From positions 1 through 6,115 of the forward strand of contig NYTZ01000141.1 of NCBI GenBank assembly GCA_002683735.1: a stretch of 6,115 nucleotides of DNA. The letters run 5' to 3'. The stretch is from Flavobacteriales bacterium (GTDB lineage: Bacteria; Bacteroidota; Bacteroidia; Flavobacteriales; UA16). The stretch's first letter is position 1; each line of letters begins with the position of its first letter. The notes beneath the pieces were generated by a model. It was given only the letters and a program-made list of their open reading frames with translations. It did no database searches and was not told the DNA's origin. Position numbers and translations under genes: made by a program. Below are positions 1 to 3,606 of this stretch, piece after piece.

Positions 1-3
1 ACC

Positions 4-9
4 TAGAAT
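4..9 (+). promoter_or_regulatory. putative -10 element (TAGAAT) of a leaderless gene
   Basis: TAGAAT matches the bacterial -10 pattern TAnnnT and is followed by exactly 6 nt (CTACGA) before the ATG at 16. Transcription would start at, or within a base or so of, the start codon. No Shine-Dalgarno sequence is visible in the 15 bases available. The -35 region lies outside the window. The same hexamer-to-ATG distance recurs at the genes starting at 2661 and 3607, which raises confidence. The TAG is also an in-frame stop, so the reading frame cannot extend further upstream. Confidence 0.5.
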
Positions 10-15
10 CTACGA

Positions 16-1326
16 ATGCAGCCCGCACGCCCGCTGCGGGCCGCCGATGTTCTTCGTGATTGGATTCCCCTTGCTCTCAGCTGGTTGCTGATGGCGGTTG
101 AAGATCCATTCGTGGTGGGTGCAGTCACCAAGCTTCCCGATTCCACCGCCCAGCTCGCGGGGCACGGCGGACTTTCTTTCCCGCTGGCGATTCTGATCGA
201 AACGCCCATCATCATGTTGCTCGCGGCCAGCACGAAGTTGTGCACTGATCGCGCGGCGTACCGCCGGTTGTTGTTCTTCAGCCATGCTTTGGCGGCGGCC
301 TGCACGGTGGTGCACGTCGCGGTGGCCTTCACACCACTCTTTGATGTCATCGTGGGGGACGTGATGGGGGCACCGGCGGAGACCTTGGAGCCCGCCCGCC
401 GCTCGTTGCAGTGGATGACGCCGTGGACGTGGGCTATTGCCGACCGCCGTTTCCACCAGGGTGTCTTGATTCGATTTGGATACGCCAGCTCCGTCACCAA
501 AGGCACCGGGGTTCGTTTGTTGACGCTGTGTTTGTTCTTGGCGGTGGGACTTTGGACCCGTTGGCTTGATGGGGCCGCTCTGGCCGGGGGTGCGTTGTCG
601 TTTGCGGTGTTCTGCGAAGCCATTGCCGCCCGCTGCTTCATGCGAAAGGTGCTGCGGGGCCCATTGGCTGAACACGCTTCTCCTCCTCCAGGTTGGAAGA
701 GCATCGCGGTCTTCTATTGGCCCTTGGCCATCACCCCATTGATTGGGTTCATTGGCCGTCCGATTGGTTCAACGGCAATGGCCCAAATGCCCAATCCCGT
801 CGACACCTTGGCGGTGTGGGGTCCTTTGATGGGATCGACATTTTTGCTGCGCAGTGTGGGACACGCGTTCAATGAGGTGGTGGTCAAACACGCCGGCGCG
901 CACGACGCACGGCGCACGTTGTTTGGAATGGGACTTGCCGTGGGAGGAACGGCATCACTGATTTCGCTTGGCTTTGCCACACCGCTGGGGGCGTGGTACT
1001 TCGAAGAAATTCTTGGTCTCGAGCCGCGGTTGGCGGAGTTGGCCCGCTACGCCGCTTGGTTTGTGGCCCCGATTGCCATTTTGAATTGCATGCATTCCTA
1101 TTGGCAGGGCTTCTTGGTTCACTTTCACAAAACCAGAGCCATCACCGAAAGTGTGGTGTGCTTTTTGGTCGTCGACTGTTCGTTGCTGGCGTTGGGCGTG
1201 TGGTCGGGCAAGTACGGAGGCTTGGTGGTCGCGGGAACCGCCACCAGTGTGGGCTATTTGGCCCAGGGTCTCTGGCTGTGGTGGCGGGCGCGTGGTTTGG
1301 GACATACTCCGTCAGAGCTTCAGTGA
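16..1326 (+). CDS. MATE/MOP-superfamily membrane protein, ANK (progressive ankylosis)-like
   Basis: A 436-residue integral membrane protein, complete because an in-frame TAG at 4-6 precedes the first ATG. By eye it has about 12 hydrophobic segments (near residues 15-35, 52-72, 85-108, 166-183, 187-208, 230-250, 263-280, 302-320, 342-360, 377-395 and 400-424), the MATE/MOP count. The two halves carry a repeated motif: W-x-PLA near residues 16-20, followed by EDPF, and WPLA at 235-238, followed by GRPI. This fits the two-lobed fold of MOP exporters. From memory of the animal family, ANKH has equivalent motifs at the same places (VPLG near the N-terminus; FWWPLA followed by SRPI at the start of the second half) and a similar region aligning with residues 80-160, so I prefer an ANK-like assignment over MurJ or Wzx. 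Animal ANKH exports ATP, citrate or pyrophosphate; the bacterial substrate is unknown to me. The 3' end overlaps the convergent oxidoreductase gene. The MOP fold is fairly secure; the ANK-like subgroup is moderately so. Confidence 0.8.
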   Translation: MQPARPLRAADVLRDWIPLALSWLLMAVEDPFVVGAVTKLPDSTAQLAGHGGLSFPLAILIETPIIMLLAASTKLCTDRAAYRRLLFFSHALAAACTVVHVAVAFTPLFDVIVGDVMGAPAETLEPARRSLQWMTPWTWAIADRRFHQGVLIRFGYASSVTKGTGVRLLTLCLFLAVGLWTRWLDGAALAGGALSFAVFCEAIAARCFMRKVLRGPLAEHASPPPGWKSIAVFYWPLAITPLIGFIGRPIGSTAMAQMPNPVDTLAVWGPLMGSTFLLRSVGHAFNEVVVKHAGAHDARRTLFGMGLAVGGTASLISLGFATPLGAWYFEEILGLEPRLAELARYAAWFVAPIAILNCMHSYWQGFLVHFHKTRAITESVVCFLVVDCSLLALGVWSGKYGGLVVAGTATSVGYLAQGLWLWWRARGLGHTPSELQ

Positions 1327-2517
1327 TCCGCCCGCGCGATACGCCTGATTGCCCAAAAGCACGGTCTGAGTCAAATTACCGCTGTAGGCAAAATGGCAGG
1401 TTGTGGGATCACCAGTGCGGATGGCTTCGAGCCATTCACGGTGGTGCCCGATGGAACTGGGGATGCTTGCTGGGGGCGGTGTGAAGCCCACGAACTGTTG
1501 CTCGGGCAGCAGATAATGGCGTCCGTAGTCGGCAAGAACCATGCCGTCCTCGCCCACGAAAAGGACGCCCGAATTCCAGTCGACGGGCTGACCATTGTCG
1601 TACCTCAGTGAAGACAAGCAGTCTGGACGTCGGGAACCGTCGTACCAATGGAAGACCAACTCGTGCCCCTGGTGGTTGAACGTCCAAACGCAGTGGAGAT
1701 CTTTGGGCGTGCCTACCGGATGTGCTGGCTCGGGAGCATCGGCGGTGACAAGCTTTGGAGCGCCAAGTTCAAGAGCCCAAAATGGCAAGTCCATGTAGTG
1801 GCAGCCCATGTCGGCCAAGGTGCCGCCCCCAAATTCCCAGAAGCGTCTCCAGCTTCCGGGGTGCAAGCCGTCCCGGTACGGACGGTCGGCCCGGTCCCCA
1901 AGCCACAACTTCCAGTCGAGGTGATCGGGTACCGGTTGTTCTGGAGCAGTGTTTCGTCCCCCGGACCAATCTTTTCCGCACCAGACATGAACTTCCGTGA
2001 CGTTGCCAATGGGCTTTGTTCGCATCAATTCCACGACCCGCCGGTAGTTGTCACCGGCGTGGATTTGCGTCCCCATCTGGGTCACCAGATCTTGGCCCAA
2101 TGTGGCCATGGCCTTGGCCTCTTCCACGCTGTGGGTGAGCGGCTTTTCGCAGTAGCAGTGCAGCCCCCGTTGCATGGCGGCCATCGAAGCGGGGGCGTGG
2201 GTGTGGTCCGGCGTCGAAACCACGACGGCATCGAGATCCAGATCCGCATCCAACATCTCGCGGTAATCCCGGAAAGTGGCGGCGTCTTGATGTTGATTGG
2301 CGGCGCTCTTTAGGTATCGGTCATCCACATCGCACAGGGCGACTACGTGTTCATGCCCCACAGCATTAAGGTTGGCGGCGCCTTGGTTGCCCACTCCGAT
2401 CACGCCCACGCGTAATCGGTCAGTTCGGAGCCGTGGAAGACCACCATGGCGTGCGAAAGGCATGGCGCCAGTGAGCAGGGAAATTTTGAGGGCATCGCGT
2501 CGGGAGACATTGGACAT
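1312..2517 (-). CDS. Gfo/Idh/MocA family oxidoreductase with Tat-type signal
   Basis: A 401-residue NAD(P)-dependent dehydrogenase-like protein. Residues 5-11 (SRRDALK) form a twin-arginine motif followed by a short, weakly hydrophobic stretch (about 12-25), suggesting Tat export of a folded, cofactor-loaded enzyme. The Rossmann domain begins near residue 36, with GVIGVGNQG (38-46) as the dinucleotide loop and an acidic strand end (CDVDD, 62-66). STPDHTH (101-107) and the family signature EKP (124-126, Lys125) follow. GGGTLADMGCHYMDLPFWAL (230-249) is the usual C-terminal-domain active-site helix with His240. Such proteins usually act on sugars or sugar derivatives by oxidation or reduction; the substrate cannot be read from sequence. 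The protein stops at GGSLKL, right after the YRAGG segment where many relatives continue for about 25-30 residues. The ATG at 2517 is chosen because it places the RR motif at the N-terminus. It is transcribed alone, divergent from the pseudopilin gene. Confidence 0.9.
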   Translation of the reverse strand: MSNVSRRDALKISLLTGAMPFARHGGLPRLRTDRLRVGVIGVGNQGAANLNAVGHEHVVALCDVDDRYLKSAANQHQDAATFRDYREMLDADLDLDAVVVSTPDHTHAPASMAAMQRGLHCYCEKPLTHSVEEAKAMATLGQDLVTQMGTQIHAGDNYRRVVELMRTKPIGNVTEVHVWCGKDWSGGRNTAPEQPVPDHLDWKLWLGDRADRPYRDGLHPGSWRRFWEFGGGTLADMGCHYMDLPFWALELGAPKLVTADAPEPAHPVGTPKDLHCVWTFNHQGHELVFHWYDGSRRPDCLSSLRYDNGQPVDWNSGVLFVGEDGMVLADYGRHYLLPEQQFVGFTPPPASIPSSIGHHREWLEAIRTGDPTTCHFAYSGNLTQTVLLGNQAYRAGGSLKL

Positions 2518-2526
2518 ATCGAAATC

Positions 2527-2532
2527 AGCCTA
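2527..2532 (-). promoter_or_regulatory. putative -10 element (TAGGCT) for the oxidoreductase gene
   Basis: On the minus strand TAGGCT is followed by 9 nt (GATTTCGAT) and then the ATG at 2517, so the transcript would have a leader of only about 0-3 nt. The identical hexamer, also preceded by a G-run, stands before the ATG at 3607. A TTGACT sequence on the same strand (plus coordinates 2553-2558) resembles a -35 box, but the 20-bp spacer is longer than the usual 16-18, so its role is uncertain. A purine run (AGAGGGG) lies 15 nt or more from the ATG, too far for a typical ribosome-binding site. Confidence 0.4.
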
Positions 2533-2566
2533 CCCCTCTTTGTTCACTATGGAGTCAATATCTTTG

Positions 2567-2590
2567 CGTTCTCGCTGGCCAAACAGAACG
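2567..2590. promoter_or_regulatory. candidate dyad-symmetric operator in the divergent intergenic region
   Basis: An inverted repeat of CGTTCT (2567-2572) and AGAACG (2585-2590) surrounds the palindrome TGGCCA (2576-2581). Both share one centre of symmetry at 2578/2579, so 9 of 12 half-site positions are symmetric over 24 bp. The centre lies about 61 bp from the oxidoreductase start and 82 bp from the pseudopilin start, where a dimeric regulator could act on one or both promoters. A partial half-site, GTTCTCG, recurs at 2622-2628 beside the putative -35 of the pseudopilin gene. No regulator gene is present here, so the binding protein is unknown. Chance symmetry is not excluded. Confidence 0.35.
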
Positions 2591-2625
2591 TGGGACACCC
2601 CCAATGTTCGGTTTTGCCCCTGTTC

Positions 2626-2654
2626 TCGACCTGCACTTCAGATCGGGATACCCT
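2626..2654 (+). promoter_or_regulatory. putative promoter of the pseudopilin gene (-35 TCGACC, -10 TACCCT)
   Basis: TACCCT (2649-2654) is followed by exactly 6 nt (CTACGG) and the ATG at 2661. TCGACC (2626-2631) lies 17 bp upstream of the hexamer and matches TTGACA at 4 of 6 positions. The start point predicted from the -10 coincides with the ATG, giving a leaderless message. The 6-nt spacer CTACGG is nearly identical to CTACGA before the gene at 16. No Shine-Dalgarno sequence is placed at 5-9 nt. Confidence 0.5.
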
Positions 2655-2660
2655 CTACGG

Positions 2661-3569
2661 ATGTCCAAACTTCTCAACCCGCGTTCCCGCACCGGTTTTA
2701 CGTTGTTGGAGTTGTTGGTGGTCATTGCCATCATCACTCTTCTGATTGCCTTGTTGTTCCCCGCCCTGAGTGGAGCGAATAGCAAGGCCAAGGCCGTTCA
2801 GTCGCAAAGCAATTTGCGGCAGTGGGGAGTGGCGGCTCAGACGTATTCCAATGAGAACAAGGAGGGTTTACCTTGGTTCGGAGTGGGTGATTGGAGTGAG
2901 TTGAGCTACAACTTCGGCCAAGTTGCGGTCAGTGGCCAATTTTGGACCCAACGTGAGTGCGAACGGAAATTTTGGGCCAATGCATTGCCGCCTTATTTGG
3001 ATCAAAGGCCATATGGCGACATTCTGACGGACTCTGCTGATGACCCTTCACTGTTGCCGCTGCCCTCTTCAGACTCCATTTACATCGACCCAGCTGCTGG
3101 TATTCCGGACAACTTTGACGATTATGTGGTTCAAGGTTGGCCGCAAGGACAGCCGAGTGCTTTCTTTTGTTATGTCCCCAACGAAGCCCTTGATGATGCA
3201 TTTCAACGGACTTTTGTGGAACAAGAATCTCCAGCATTTGACATTGCCACCGATCCCAATTTTGTAATGAAGCGAACCCAAATTCTGAAGCCTGGTGTCA
3301 CCGTATTGATGCTGGAAAAGCGGACCCGGCCTGACGAATTGCGGGCGGACGATGTGTTCTCCAACGTAGATCTCAGGCAGCATCTGGCCAATTGGCGTCA
3401 CTTTGCGGCCCGGCATGACGATGGTGGGCATGTTCTTCGTGGCGATGGTTCCGTCCAGTACTACCTTAACGACGCCATCACCACCGACTCGACCGGTCTC
3501 AAAGAAGGTGGCGCAGACTACAACCGACCAGAAATTGTCTGGGATCCGTTGGGAGCGGCGCTTCAGTAG
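2661..3569 (+). CDS. prepilin-type (pseudopilin-like) protein with H-x9-DG C-terminal motif
   Basis: A 302-residue protein with a class III (type IV prepilin) signal. The basic leader MSKLLNPRSRTG (1-12) is cleaved after Gly12, leaving Phe at mature position 1 and the conserved Glu at position 5 (Glu17), then a hydrophobic helix (about 13-34). Prepilin peptidase would process it and the helix would anchor it in the inner membrane or a pseudopilus. The globular part begins with NLRQWGVAAQTYSNEN (51-66), typical of this group. It ends with His252, nine residues, then Asp262-Gly263, an exact match to the H-x9-DG motif of prepilin-processing-associated proteins, followed by DYNRPEIVWDPLG. Such proteins occur in very many copies in Verrucomicrobiota, Lentisphaerota and Planctomycetota; their role is mostly unknown. 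An earlier in-frame ATG (2604) would give an unusually long 31-residue leader, so the start at 2661 is preferred, supported by the promoter geometry. Local GC looks lower than in its neighbours. Confidence 0.9.
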   Translation: MSKLLNPRSRTGFTLLELLVVIAIITLLIALLFPALSGANSKAKAVQSQSNLRQWGVAAQTYSNENKEGLPWFGVGDWSELSYNFGQVAVSGQFWTQRECERKFWANALPPYLDQRPYGDILTDSADDPSLLPLPSSDSIYIDPAAGIPDNFDDYVVQGWPQGQPSAFFCYVPNEALDDAFQRTFVEQESPAFDIATDPNFVMKRTQILKPGVTVLMLEKRTRPDELRADDVFSNVDLRQHLANWRHFAARHDDGGHVLRGDGSVQYYLNDAITTDSTGLKEGGADYNRPEIVWDPLGAALQ

Positions 3570-3594
3570 CCCGTCATTGGTGGGCCAAGGGGGA

Positions 3595-3600
3595 TAGGCT
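3595..3600 (+). promoter_or_regulatory. putative -10 element (TAGGCT) for the amidohydrolase gene
   Basis: TAGGCT lies in the 37-bp gap after the pseudopilin stop and is followed by exactly 6 nt (TTAGGC) before the ATG at 3607, so transcription would begin at the start codon. No good -35 is seen: the best is CCGTCA (3571-3576, 18-bp spacer), matching 3 of 6 positions. The purine run AAGGGGG (3587-3593) ends 13 nt before the ATG, far for a Shine-Dalgarno sequence, though weak ribosome binding in a read-through message from the pseudopilin gene is possible. Confidence 0.45.
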
Positions 3601-3606
3601 TTAGGC

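Noticed and set aside
3..704. Two long minus-strand open frames opposite the ANK-like gene
   Set aside because: Arg-, Ala- and Ser-rich products without hydrophobic or domain structure; the plus strand encodes a coherent 12-helix protein.
16..1326. Assignment of the membrane protein as MurJ or a polysaccharide flippase (Wzx)
   Set aside because: About 12 rather than 14 helices are visible, and there is no envelope-polysaccharide gene context. The half-repeat motifs fit the ANK-like type better.
1648..2313. 221-codon plus-strand open frame opposite the oxidoreductase
   Set aside because: No family motif, biased composition, and fully antisense to a gene with Rossmann, EKP and Tat motifs. It is a shadow of that gene.
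2553..2558. TTGACT on the minus strand as the -35 box of the oxidoreductase promoter
   Set aside because: It matches 5 of 6 consensus positions, but the spacer to TAGGCT is 20 bp, beyond the normal range, so it is not called as a separate feature.
2604..2660. Upstream in-frame ATG for the pseudopilin gene
   Set aside because: It would give a 31-residue leader containing hydrophobic residues before the cleavage Gly, whereas the ATG at 2661 gives a normal basic 12-residue leader and sits correctly behind a -10 element.
3569..3585. Small hairpin GCCC/GGGC after the pseudopilin stop as a terminator
   Set aside because: Only 4 base pairs with a 9-nt loop and no following T-run.
3587..3593. AAGGGGG as Shine-Dalgarno of the amidohydrolase
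   Set aside because: It ends 13 nt before the ATG, outside the usual 5-9 nt range. The TAGGCT at a fixed 6-nt distance is the better explanation, though a weak contribution is not excluded.
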